Below, one piece after another: positions 1 through 9,800 of a DNA stretch of 64,000 bases. The position numbers were made by a program, and so were the translations under genes. The notes under the pieces are model-generated. The model searched no databases. It worked only from the letters and a program-made list of their open reading frames with translations, and was not told the DNA's origin. The DNA is from Bacteroidia bacterium (lineage in GTDB: Bacteria; Bacteroidota; Bacteroidia; 2-12-FULL-35-15), in assembly GCA_030654175.1 (NCBI GenBank), contig JAURXZ010000042.1, forward strand, positions 1-64,000, read 5' to 3'. Position 1 is the stretch's first letter; the number at the start of each line of letters is the position of its first letter.

Positions 1-85
1 TTCCCCCATCGCAATTTTTCAAGTTTAGCAATACATTTGGCTTGAGTATTGTAATTTTTGCTTATTTCTAAAATATTCATTCTAT

Positions 86-3000
86 TTGCTGATTACTAAT
101 AAGTTAAATATAATAAAAATCCTTTATAGGGATAAGTACGATATTAAAAGTATCTGTGAAGACAAAATGGGAAATATTTGGTTCGGTACTTATTTAGGAG
201 GAGTTTATAAATACGATCCCAACATAAAAGAATGGGAGAAGGAGCAACGTTTTACTAATTATGGTAAGGCTCAAGGCTTGCCGCATTATTCAGTTTTTAG
301 TATCATTGAAGATAAAGGTGGGAATCTTTGGTTTGGAACAGCTGGAGGGTTGAGCAAATACGATCCAAGTTTAAAAAATAGAACGGGTAATAGCCCTTTT
401 ACAAATTTCACAACTGCTCAGGGTTTGCCCGGAAATCTTGTTTTAAATATCACCGAAGACCAAAAGGGAAGCCTTTGGATTGGCGGAGCATCAGGAAGAG
501 GGCTCAGTAAATACGATGGTAAATCCATTACTAGTTTTACGGTTAATCAAGGGCTTCTCTCCGACAAGGTTTGGAATATTACCGAAGATAAAGAAGAAAA
601 TCTTTGGTTTGGTAATAGCAGTGGAATAAGTAAATATGACGGAAAATCAATTACAAATTACAGATGCTCTTTTATATTGAGTAGTGTGAGGTGTTTAATC
701 AAGGATAAAACAGGAAACATTTGGTTCGGGAGTGGTTTTGGAGTAACCAAATTTGATGGAAAAAATTATACTAATTATACTATGGCTCAGGGATTGGCAA
801 ACAATTCTGTTTTGAGTATTGCTGAAGATAAAATAGGAAATCTTTGGTTCGGTACCTATGGCGGAGGGGTGAGTAAATTCGATGGCAACCGTGTGGAGGC
901 TATTGAACGTGGAGTAAACATACCTTTAGAAAATCAAAAAGACTTAAAAAAAATAAATGGAAAGTTAGTTAAATCCTTTACAAATTATACAACAAAACAT
1001 GGGCTTGCTGATAATACCGTTAAGTGCATCATTGAAGATAAAAGGGGGAATATGTGGTTCGGAACAAATGAAAATGGTATTAGCAAATTTGATGCGCGGC
1101 AATCTTCCAGTGATGGATTTAGTGGGCCTGTGGGTAGCTTTACTAATTATTCGATGACACAAGGACTTCCGAATAATACCATTTTTAGCATGCTGGAAGA
1201 TAAAACAGGGACGTTATGGTTTGGTACAGCTGGCGGTGGTGTATGTTGCCTCAATCCTACCTCCCCTCCAAAAGGCGAAGGAAACTCCAGTTCTTTTTCA
1301 AGGTCAGGAGGTGCTCCTCTGTTCACAATTTTTACTACCGCTCAGGGCTTGGCAAATGATGTGGTATACGGTATTGTTGAGGATACGTTAAATAATACAA
1401 TTTGGTTGGGAACAAATCTGGGCTTGTCGGGATTAAAACTAAGTTCATTATCTTCAGGGACAGAAGGAGTTAAATTTGAAAACTTTAACAGTAAAACAGG
1501 CTATCCAATAAAAGATTTAAATACAGGAGCTTTATTTTTAGATCGAAAAGGAATAATATGGGCAGGTACAGGCGATAAACTGGTTCGTTTTGATTATAGC
1601 GGTATTCATAAAAGTCCGGACCCGCCAGCAGTATTTATTCAAGCCGTAAAAATTCATGGCTCAACTATCTCATGGTATAACTTAAAATCTGATAACTCTT
1701 TGAGGAGAGATGTGAATAAACTTGCGAATACTAATTTTGAAAACCTTGAAGGGCTGTGCATTGAAGATTCCCTTGCGATTGTGAATGAAGAGGTTGTCAG
1801 CTTTAATCACCTTTTAACGGCCGCTCAGCGTGGGGCTTTGCGTAGCAAATTTGGGGATGTAAAATTTGATAGCGTAAGCCGATTTTATCCTTTACCTGTA
1901 AATCTTGTGCTGCCATTCAAACACAATAATGTTACATTTGATTTTGCTGCCATTGAAACCGAAAAGCCAGAAATGGTTCGTTATCAATGCTTTTTAGAAG
2001 GTTATGATAGCGACTGGAGCCCAGTAACTGATAAAAAAACTGCTACATTCGGGAATATACCTGAAGGTTCTTATACCTTTAAACTGAAGGCTTGCAGCCT
2101 GGATGGAATATGGAGCGTCCCTGTAACATATACGTTTGAAGTTTTACCACCCTGGTACCGCACCTGGTGGATGTATTCATGCTACCTGCTTACTTTTTTA
2201 TCTTCCATTGGATTGTTCTTTAGATTGCGTACCGCATCCTTAAGGAAAGAAAAAGAAGTTCTGGAACGAACAGTAAAAGAAAGAACAACCGAGGTGGTAG
2301 AACAAAAAGAACTTATTGAAGAAAAACAAAAAGAAATTGTTGATTCAATCAATTATGCAAAACGAATTCAATATGCCTTGCTTGCAAATGACAGTTTATT
2401 AAAGCAAAATTTAAAAGAACATTTTATTTTGTTTCAACCAAAAGATATTGTTAGTGGTGATTTTTATTGGGCAACTAAAATAATTGACAGTTTACCAATA
2501 TCAAATGGTAAAGAGGAGAATGTAGAAAGATTTTATCTTGCTATTTGTGATTCTACAGGCCATGGTGTTCCTGGCGCATTTATGAGTTTGTTAAATATTT
2601 CATTTTTGAATGAAGCCGTAACCGAAAAAAACATAAAACAACCCAATGAAATTTTAAATCATGTTCGCCAAAGGTTAATAGAAAGTGTTTCGCAAGATGG
2701 TGCACAGGATGGAATGGATGGGATTTTGCTTTGTTTTGAAAATGGTAAAATTACCTATGCTGCGGCAAATAATGCGCCCGTAATTTTAAGGGATCATTTA
2801 ATTATTAATTTACCAACCGATAAAATGCCAATAGGGAAGGGTGAAAAAAACAGCTCATTTACACTTCATACAATAGATACCAAAAAAGGCGATATGCTTT
2901 ATTTTTATACCGATGGTTATGCCGATCAGTTTGGGGGGGCCAAAGGAAAAAAATTCAAATACAAACAATTGGAAGAGCTGTTGATTTCCATAGAACAAAA

Positions 3001-3103
3001 GTCGATGGAAGATCAAAAACAAATACTTACCACTACCATTGAAAATTGGAAAGGCAATTTGGAACAGGTGGATGATATACTTATAATTGGTATGCGAATA
3101 TAG
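86..3103 (+). CDS. Propeller sensor with SpoIIE phosphatase (copy 1, N-terminally truncated)
   Basis: Predicted membrane sensor linking an extracytoplasmic signal to a cytoplasmic PP2C-like serine phosphatase. Ten Reg_prop blade motifs (GNLWFGT..GG.SKYDG type) lie at about residues 25-490, then a Y_Y_Y domain (~600-685), one membrane helix just after PPWYRTWW (~693-715), a coiled coil and a SpoIIE domain (~765-1005) with candidate metal-site aspartates in SGDFYW, CDSTGHG, DGMDG and VDDILI. The two following paralogues have fourteen blades and a lipoprotein signal; this copy lacks the first four blades and any signal peptide. The only start in the open frame is TTG at 86, and an in-frame TAG lies at 26-28, so the 5' end looks eroded and the true start is uncertain. 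A Pro/Gly/Ser-rich insertion near residues 391-412 (TSPPKGEG) is absent from the paralogues. It may be a partial or decaying gene. Confidence 0.75.
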   Translation: MLITNKLNIIKILYRDKYDIKSICEDKMGNIWFGTYLGGVYKYDPNIKEWEKEQRFTNYGKAQGLPHYSVFSIIEDKGGNLWFGTAGGLSKYDPSLKNRTGNSPFTNFTTAQGLPGNLVLNITEDQKGSLWIGGASGRGLSKYDGKSITSFTVNQGLLSDKVWNITEDKEENLWFGNSSGISKYDGKSITNYRCSFILSSVRCLIKDKTGNIWFGSGFGVTKFDGKNYTNYTMAQGLANNSVLSIAEDKIGNLWFGTYGGGVSKFDGNRVEAIERGVNIPLENQKDLKKINGKLVKSFTNYTTKHGLADNTVKCIIEDKRGNMWFGTNENGISKFDARQSSSDGFSGPVGSFTNYSMTQGLPNNTIFSMLEDKTGTLWFGTAGGGVCCLNPTSPPKGEGNSSSFSRSGGAPLFTIFTTAQGLANDVVYGIVEDTLNNTIWLGTNLGLSGLKLSSLSSGTEGVKFENFNSKTGYPIKDLNTGALFLDRKGIIWAGTGDKLVRFDYSGIHKSPDPPAVFIQAVKIHGSTISWYNLKSDNSLRRDVNKLANTNFENLEGLCIEDSLAIVNEEVVSFNHLLTAAQRGALRSKFGDVKFDSVSRFYPLPVNLVLPFKHNNVTFDFAAIETEKPEMVRYQCFLEGYDSDWSPVTDKKTATFGNIPEGSYTFKLKACSLDGIWSVPVTYTFEVLPPWYRTWWMYSCYLLTFLSSIGLFFRLRTASLRKEKEVLERTVKERTTEVVEQKELIEEKQKEIVDSINYAKRIQYALLANDSLLKQNLKEHFILFQPKDIVSGDFYWATKIIDSLPISNGKEENVERFYLAICDSTGHGVPGAFMSLLNISFLNEAVTEKNIKQPNEILNHVRQRLIESVSQDGAQDGMDGILLCFENGKITYAAANNAPVILRDHLIINLPTDKMPIGKGEKNSSFTLHTIDTKKGDMLYFYTDGYADQFGGAKGKKFKYKQLEELLISIEQKSMEDQKQILTTTIENWKGNLEQVDDILIIGMRI

Positions 3104-3144
3104 TTTACTGATAACGAATGATTCTTGTTTTACAAATCAAAACC

Positions 3145-6100
3145 ATGCGCAGATTTTTATTTATTTTGTTTTTAATTCCCATTTTTTTCTCTTGCAATAA
3201 TCATCAAAAACAGGAGAAAAAAAAAGAAGAGATTTCTTTTGCTCCTCCGGTTGTAATTAGCGCTGCTCATTCCACTATAACTTTATTGGATAATTGTCCG
3301 AAACCAATTACTATAGTTAAATCCACAAATGGAAATAATGAATATACAATTCCGACCAGCAACGGTCCCCAGGTAGTTACTTTTTCTTCACCCAAAATAA
3401 TTCCACTAATTTCCGGTGAAGCCGGTGGGGTTACTTTTATGCAAAACTATAATACCGAACAAGGTTTGGCATTAAGTATTGTTTCATGCGGATATTCAGA
3501 TAAAAAAGGGAATTTGTGGTTTGGCACTTATGGAGGCGGTGTTAGCCGCTATGATGGGAAATCCTTTACCAATTTTACAGCAGCTCAGGGCTTAGCCGGT
3601 AATCTTATTAAAACGATAACAGAAGATAAATTTGGAAATTTATGGTTTGGCACCAATGGTAGCGGAGTGAGTAAATACGATGGCAGATCATTTACCAATT
3701 ACACCACAGCGCAAGGCCTTGTGGGGAACATTGTTAAAAGTATCACTGAAGATAATGAGGGGAATCTATGGTTTTGCACTGAGGATGGAGTGAGTAAATA
3801 TAGCCCTTCTTTAAAAAGCAGCAACTCCGGTAATTTTTTTTTCAATTTTACTATGGATAATGGGCTATTAAGTAATAATGTTTCAAGTAGTTTTAAAGAT
3901 AGGTCGGGTGATCTTTGGTTCGGTACTAATGCAGGGGTCAATAAATACAACCCTTCGGCTTCACACAAAACAGGGTCAGAATTTTTCATCAGTTTTACTA
4001 CAAATCAAGGCTTGGTAAATAATGATGTAACCGGTATCATAGAAGATAATAATAGAAATGTTTGGTTTGGTACAAGAGGAGGAGTAAGCAAATACAATCC
4101 CTCTACAAAGGCAGAAGAAAATTCTTTTACCAATTATTCGACAACGCAGGGGCTAACAAATAATAATGTACAAAGCATAAATAGAGATAAAAAGGGAAAT
4201 ATTTGGTTTGCCACTGGAGCAGGTGTTAGCCGGTACGACTCCATTTCAAAATCCTTTATTAATTTCACTACAGATCAGGGCTTGTCAAATAATACTGTTC
4301 ATAGCATTACTGAGGATAAAATGGAAAATATTTGGTTTGGAACTGCCGGTGATGGGTTGAATAAATATGATGGAAAATCATGTACGAGTTTTACTTCGAA
4401 TCAAGGCTTGTCATTGGGGAAGGTCTGGCACATCAATGAAGATAAAAATGGCGATATATGGGTTGGGACAAGTGCTGGAGTTTGTAGATATGATGGAAGA
4501 TCTTTTTGGAATATCAGCAATGCAATGATGTCTAACGTGAGGAGTACAATTAATGATAAAAACGGGAATGTATGGTTTGGGTGTGGTTATGGGGCAATTA
4601 AGTATGACGGTGATTCTTTTACGATGTATACTGCTGCTCAAGGTTTGGTAAATAAAGGTGTTTTGAGCATCATTGAAGATAAAGTTGGAAATATTTGGTT
4701 TGGTACTTATGGAAATGGGGTTTATAAATTTGATGGGAAATCTTTTACTAATTATACTACAGCCCAGGGCTTGGCAAATAATGTTGTTAAGTGTATCACA
4801 GAAGATAAAAGTGGCAATATTTGGTTCGGCAGTAATGGTAATGGCCTGAGTAAATATGACCCTTCAGCTAAGTTCGGGACTGGTTCCGAATCCTTTACAA
4901 ATTATACAACTGCACAGGGTTTAGCTAATAATACAGTTTTAAGTTGTATTCAGGATAAATCGGGCAATCTTTGGTTTGGTACTGATGGCGGTGTTAGTAA
5001 ATATGACCCTTTGGCTAAAGATAGTATTGGTTCTAAACCTTTCACAACATATACTTCTGCTGATGGATTGGCTAATGATGTGATATACGCTATTGCTGAG
5101 GATACAATTAACAATGTAATTTGGTTCGGTACAAACTTAGGTTTGTCCGGGTTAAAACTAAATTCTATTTCTTCTGAAACTATTGAACCAAAATTTGAAA
5201 TTTTTAACAACAATAACGGTTATCCGATTAAAGATATAAACACAAGTGCTTTGTTTATAGATAGCAAAGGAATAATATGGGCAGGCACTGGCAATAAACT
5301 GGTGCGATTTGATTACAAAGCAATACATAAAAGTATTGATCCTCCAAAGGTGTTTATACAGGCGTTGAAAATACATGGAGAGAAGATCAGTTGGTATAAT
5401 TTGAAGTCTGATAGACTGGCCGGTATTAGTGCCAACGAACAGAGTGATAAAAATGATTCTCTTGCTATCCTTAATGAAGAGGTCATTAACTTCGGGCACC
5501 ACTTAAGTTATGTTCAAAGAGATGAAATGATTAAAAAATTCAGTGAAATAAAATTTGATAGCATCACTCGTTTTTATAATTTGCCTCTAAATCTGGAGTT
5601 GCCATTCAAACATAACAATGTTACATTCGATTTTGCAGCAATTGAAACCGGGCGGCCACAGCTTGTTCGCTATCAGTGCTTTTTAGAAGGATATGACAGT
5701 GACTGGAATCCAGCCACAGATAAAACATTCGCAACATTCGGCAATATATATGAAGGCTCTTACACCTTTAAACTGAAGGCTCAAAGTCCGGATGGGATTT
5801 GGAGCGAACCGGTAACGTATACATTTACAGTTTTGCCTCCATGGTATCGTACCTGGTGGATGTACTCAAGCTATTTGTTTATTGTATTATCTTCTATCGG
5901 TTTGTTTTTCAGGTGGCGTACAGCCTCATTAATTAAAGAAAAAGAAAAACTGGAACTGACCGTAAAACAAAGAACAGCGGAAGTGGTTGAACAAAAAGAG
6001 TTGGTGGAGAAAAAAAATGAATTCATTGAGGAAAAGCAAAAAGAAATTGTTGATTCGATCAATTATGCAAAACGTATTCAATATACATTGCTTGCTAATG

Positions 6101-6852
6101 ATGCGTTATTACAACAAAACTTAAAAGAATATTTCGTTTTGTTTCAGCCAAAAGATATTGTAAGTGGAGATTTTTATTGGGCAACTTTAAATAAAGGGAT
6201 AGTAGACAGAGGTAAAGGGGAACTTCTCTCCTCCAATACCAGTGATTCATCCATGGACACAGATCTACCTTTATCCCGTTTTTATTTGGCTATTTGTGAT
6301 TCAACCGGTCATGGTGTTCCGGGAGCATTTATGAGTTTGCTGAATAGTTCATTTTTGAACGAGGCAATTACCGAAAAAAACATAAAACAACCCAATGAAA
6401 TTTTAAATTATGTTCGTCAGCGTTTAATAGAAAGCGTTTCACAAGATGGCGCTCAGGATGGAATGGATGGTATTTTACTTTGTTTTGAAAATAACAAAAT
6501 CAACTATGCTGCAGCTAACAATGCTCCTGTAATTGTAAGGAATAATTCAGTTATCGATTTACCTACTGATAAAATGCCAATAGGCAAAGGAGAAAAAAAT
6601 AATTCATTCTCACTTCATACAATTGATACAAAAAAAGGAGACATGCTTTATTTTTATACTGATGGCTATGCCGACCAGTTTGGTGGGCCGAAAGGAAAAA
6701 AGTTCAAATACAAGCAACTTGAAAATTTATTGATCTCAATTCACCAGTTGCCTATGGAGGAGCAAAAACAAATGCTTTCAAGTACAATTGAAAACTGGAA
6801 GGGCGATTTAGAGCAGGTGGATGATATACTTATTATTGGAATGCGAGTTTAA
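3145..6852 (+). CDS. Lipoprotein propeller sensor with SpoIIE phosphatase (copy 2)
   Basis: Full-length member of the tandem family. The chosen ATG gives MRRFLFILFLIPIFFSC, a lipoprotein signal with the lipid-carrying Cys at 17; an ATG at 3118 would add nine residues before it. Fourteen Reg_prop motifs can be counted, which suits two seven-bladed propellers. They are followed by a Y_Y_Y domain, one membrane helix at ~900-922, a long coiled coil (~930-970) and a SpoIIE domain from ~975 with SGDFYW (~1007), CDSTGHGVPGAF (~1050), DGMDG and VDDILI. The layout implies a periplasmic sensor and a cytoplasmic phosphatase. The phosphatase carries a roughly 20-residue Ser/Asp-rich insert after WATLNKG that copy 3 lacks. 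It starts 41 bp after copy 1 and ends 11 bp before copy 3, so the three are probably co-transcribed. Ligand and phosphoprotein target are unknown. Confidence 0.88.
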   Translation: MRRFLFILFLIPIFFSCNNHQKQEKKKEEISFAPPVVISAAHSTITLLDNCPKPITIVKSTNGNNEYTIPTSNGPQVVTFSSPKIIPLISGEAGGVTFMQNYNTEQGLALSIVSCGYSDKKGNLWFGTYGGGVSRYDGKSFTNFTAAQGLAGNLIKTITEDKFGNLWFGTNGSGVSKYDGRSFTNYTTAQGLVGNIVKSITEDNEGNLWFCTEDGVSKYSPSLKSSNSGNFFFNFTMDNGLLSNNVSSSFKDRSGDLWFGTNAGVNKYNPSASHKTGSEFFISFTTNQGLVNNDVTGIIEDNNRNVWFGTRGGVSKYNPSTKAEENSFTNYSTTQGLTNNNVQSINRDKKGNIWFATGAGVSRYDSISKSFINFTTDQGLSNNTVHSITEDKMENIWFGTAGDGLNKYDGKSCTSFTSNQGLSLGKVWHINEDKNGDIWVGTSAGVCRYDGRSFWNISNAMMSNVRSTINDKNGNVWFGCGYGAIKYDGDSFTMYTAAQGLVNKGVLSIIEDKVGNIWFGTYGNGVYKFDGKSFTNYTTAQGLANNVVKCITEDKSGNIWFGSNGNGLSKYDPSAKFGTGSESFTNYTTAQGLANNTVLSCIQDKSGNLWFGTDGGVSKYDPLAKDSIGSKPFTTYTSADGLANDVIYAIAEDTINNVIWFGTNLGLSGLKLNSISSETIEPKFEIFNNNNGYPIKDINTSALFIDSKGIIWAGTGNKLVRFDYKAIHKSIDPPKVFIQALKIHGEKISWYNLKSDRLAGISANEQSDKNDSLAILNEEVINFGHHLSYVQRDEMIKKFSEIKFDSITRFYNLPLNLELPFKHNNVTFDFAAIETGRPQLVRYQCFLEGYDSDWNPATDKTFATFGNIYEGSYTFKLKAQSPDGIWSEPVTYTFTVLPPWYRTWWMYSSYLFIVLSSIGLFFRWRTASLIKEKEKLELTVKQRTAEVVEQKELVEKKNEFIEEKQKEIVDSINYAKRIQYTLLANDALLQQNLKEYFVLFQPKDIVSGDFYWATLNKGIVDRGKGELLSSNTSDSSMDTDLPLSRFYLAICDSTGHGVPGAFMSLLNSSFLNEAITEKNIKQPNEILNYVRQRLIESVSQDGAQDGMDGILLCFENNKINYAAANNAPVIVRNNSVIDLPTDKMPIGKGEKNNSFSLHTIDTKKGDMLYFYTDGYADQFGGPKGKKFKYKQLENLLISIHQLPMEEQKQMLSSTIENWKGDLEQVDDILIIGMRV

Positions 6853-6863
6853 TCCCACGAAAA

Positions 6864-9800
6864 ATGAACACCGGATCAATTAAAAAAAAGCGCCTCCTGA
6901 ATTATAGTTTATCGCTATTTTTTGCCTTCACTTTGTTCTCGTGCGTAAAAGAACAAAAGCGGCAAGAAAAAACGAATACTAACTATCTACCTGCTCCTGT
7001 TAAAATCCGCTCCTCTTCACCAATTATTACATTCCTTGATGATTATAAAAAACCAAACATTATCAATTTACCTGTAAATTCAAAAAATGAATGTACTCTT
7101 CAAACCTCAAATGGACCTCAGATAAAATCCATTTCCTCCTCCGTAATTCCAATTCATGGAGGCGAATTTGGTGGATTTAGTTTTATGCAAAACTTCAATA
7201 CCGAACAAGGTTTAGCATTAAGCACTATTAACTGTAGTTGTAAGGATAAAAATGGAAACCTCTGGTTTGGCACATCTGGTGGCGGTGTAAGTAAATATGA
7301 TGGTAAGTCTTTTACCAATTTTACATCAAGTCAGGGATTGGCAAATAATATTGTAAAATGTATCATCGAAGATCATAATGGAAATATATGGTTTGGTACA
7401 ATAGGTGGAGGAATCAGTAAATACGATGGAAAAAAAATTACCACTTTTACAACTGAGCATGGGCTTGCACACAATCGGGTTTCTGCTATTACTGAAGACA
7501 GGAAAGGGAATATTTGGTGTTCTACCGACAATGGAATTAGTAAATATGATCCCAATATTACAGAAGGTGGTATTGTCAAACCCTTTACAAATTATACAAT
7601 AGCTCAAGGCTTGGTAGGTAATAATGTTACCACCAGCACAATTGATAAAAATGGCAATATTTGGTTTGGAACAGATAAAGGGATCAGTAAATGCAATCCA
7701 TTAACAGAGTGGAGAAAAGATACCAAATACTTTACAAATTATACTACAGAGCAAGGACTGAGTAACAATTTTGTTCTCAGCAGTGCAGTGGACCAAGATG
7801 GCAATATTTGGTTTGGAACGAATGACGGCCTTAGTAAATATTCGGAAATTATAAAAGAAGGGATTTCTGATCACACATTTACAACTTTTGATATTACGCA
7901 TGGTCTTATATATAATAGCGTTCGTTGTATCACCCAGGATAGTAAGGGCAATCTTTGGTTTGGAACAGGAAATGGATTGAGCAAATATACCCCTGCAGTA
8001 ACCTCCAAAGTAAACTCTGCTTTTTTTACAAATTTCACAACAGAGCAGGGCTTATCACAAAACACTGTTAATAGTATCATAGAAGATGATAAGGGAAGCT
8101 TATGGTTTGGTAGTTCGGGGAAAGGCTTAAGTAAATATGATGGCAACTCCATTGTAAGTTTTACTGAGAATCAGGGATTATCATATAGTCAGGTATGGAG
8201 TATCGCGGAAGACAAAAATGGAAATCTTTGGTTTGCTACAAGCAACGGAATAAGTAAATATGATGGGCACTCTTTTACAAACTTCGACATTCCCGGCATT
8301 ATGTATAGCTTAAGGTTCGCTTTCGAAGATAGAGCCGGAAATATTTGGTTTGGTAGTTCTTTGGGAGTTACCAAATATGATGGCAAATTTTTTACTAACT
8401 ATAATATGGCACAAGGATTTCCTCACAATACCGTCTTGAGTGTTGCTGAAGATAAAATGGGAAACCTTTGGTTTGGTACCTATGGTGCCGGAGTTTGTAA
8501 ATACGATGGCAATCGCATTGATGCAATTGAAAGTAAGGGAAGCACGGCCTTAACAAACCTACAGGATCTCAAAAAAGTTAATGGAAAATTTGTGAGAACA
8601 TTTACAACATATACTACTGCACAGGGGCTCGCGGGAAATACAGTTAAGTGCATCCTTGAAGATAAAAAGGGTGATCTCTGGTTTGGAACCAATGGCAATG
8701 GGGTTAGCAGGTTTGATGGAACATCTTTTACAAATTATTCCAAAGAACATGGCCTGCCACAGAACACTGTTTTAAGTATATTTGAAGATAGATCCGGAAG
8801 CCTTTGGTTTGGTTCGGCCGGTGGTGGAGTATGCAAATACAACCCCTCTGCTAACGACAGTATCAGTTCTGGAATTTTTACTACTTATACATCTGCCCAG
8901 GGGCTGGCTAGTGACGTGGTATATGATATCAAAGAGGATACACTAAACAATAGAATTTGGTTTGGTACCAACCTGGGCTTGTCCGGATTAAAGCTTAATG
9001 CTTTAGCCCAGGGAACTCCCGCGTTAATATTTGAAAATTTCAACTTTAGCACGGGTTTTCCAATAAAGGATTTAAATACAGGTGCATTATTTATAGATAA
9101 AAAAGGAATACTGTGGGCCGGAACAAGTGATAAACTTGTACGGTTTGATTATAAAGCCATTTCCAGAAGTATTAAACCACCATCTGTATTTCTGCAAGCT
9201 GTGAAAATACGTGGCGAAGAAATTTCTTGGTATAACCTTAAATGTGGAGAATCAGAAGCCGACTCTTTAAAACTTTTGAACGAAGAGGTCATGGTCTTTG
9301 GCCACCCCATAAATGAATCCCAACGCGATGATATGCGTGAAAACTTTACTGATGTGAGGTTTGATAGCATTTCTCCTTTTTATCCTATTCCACAAAATCT
9401 CGTTCTTCCTTTTAAAGATAACAATATAACATTTGATTTTTTTGCTATTGAAACAGCTCGGCCTTTCATGGTTAATTACCAATATATACTTGAAGGTTAT
9501 GATCACGAATGGAGTAAAATCACAAAAAAAACCAGCGCTACATTTGGTAATATACAAGAGGGGGATTATACTTTTAAGCTTAAAGCGCAAAGCCCGGACG
9601 GTATTTGGAGCGATCATATATTTTACACATTTAAAGTTACTCCTCCCTGGTATCGCACCTGGTGGATGTACGTGACCTATTTATCTGCTGGATTACTTTT
9701 TATTGGTTTGTTTATCCGTTGGAGGGAACGAAACCTTCAAATGGAAAAAGTAATTCTTGAAAATAAAGTTGAATTACGAACAAAAGAATTAGAAGAAAAA

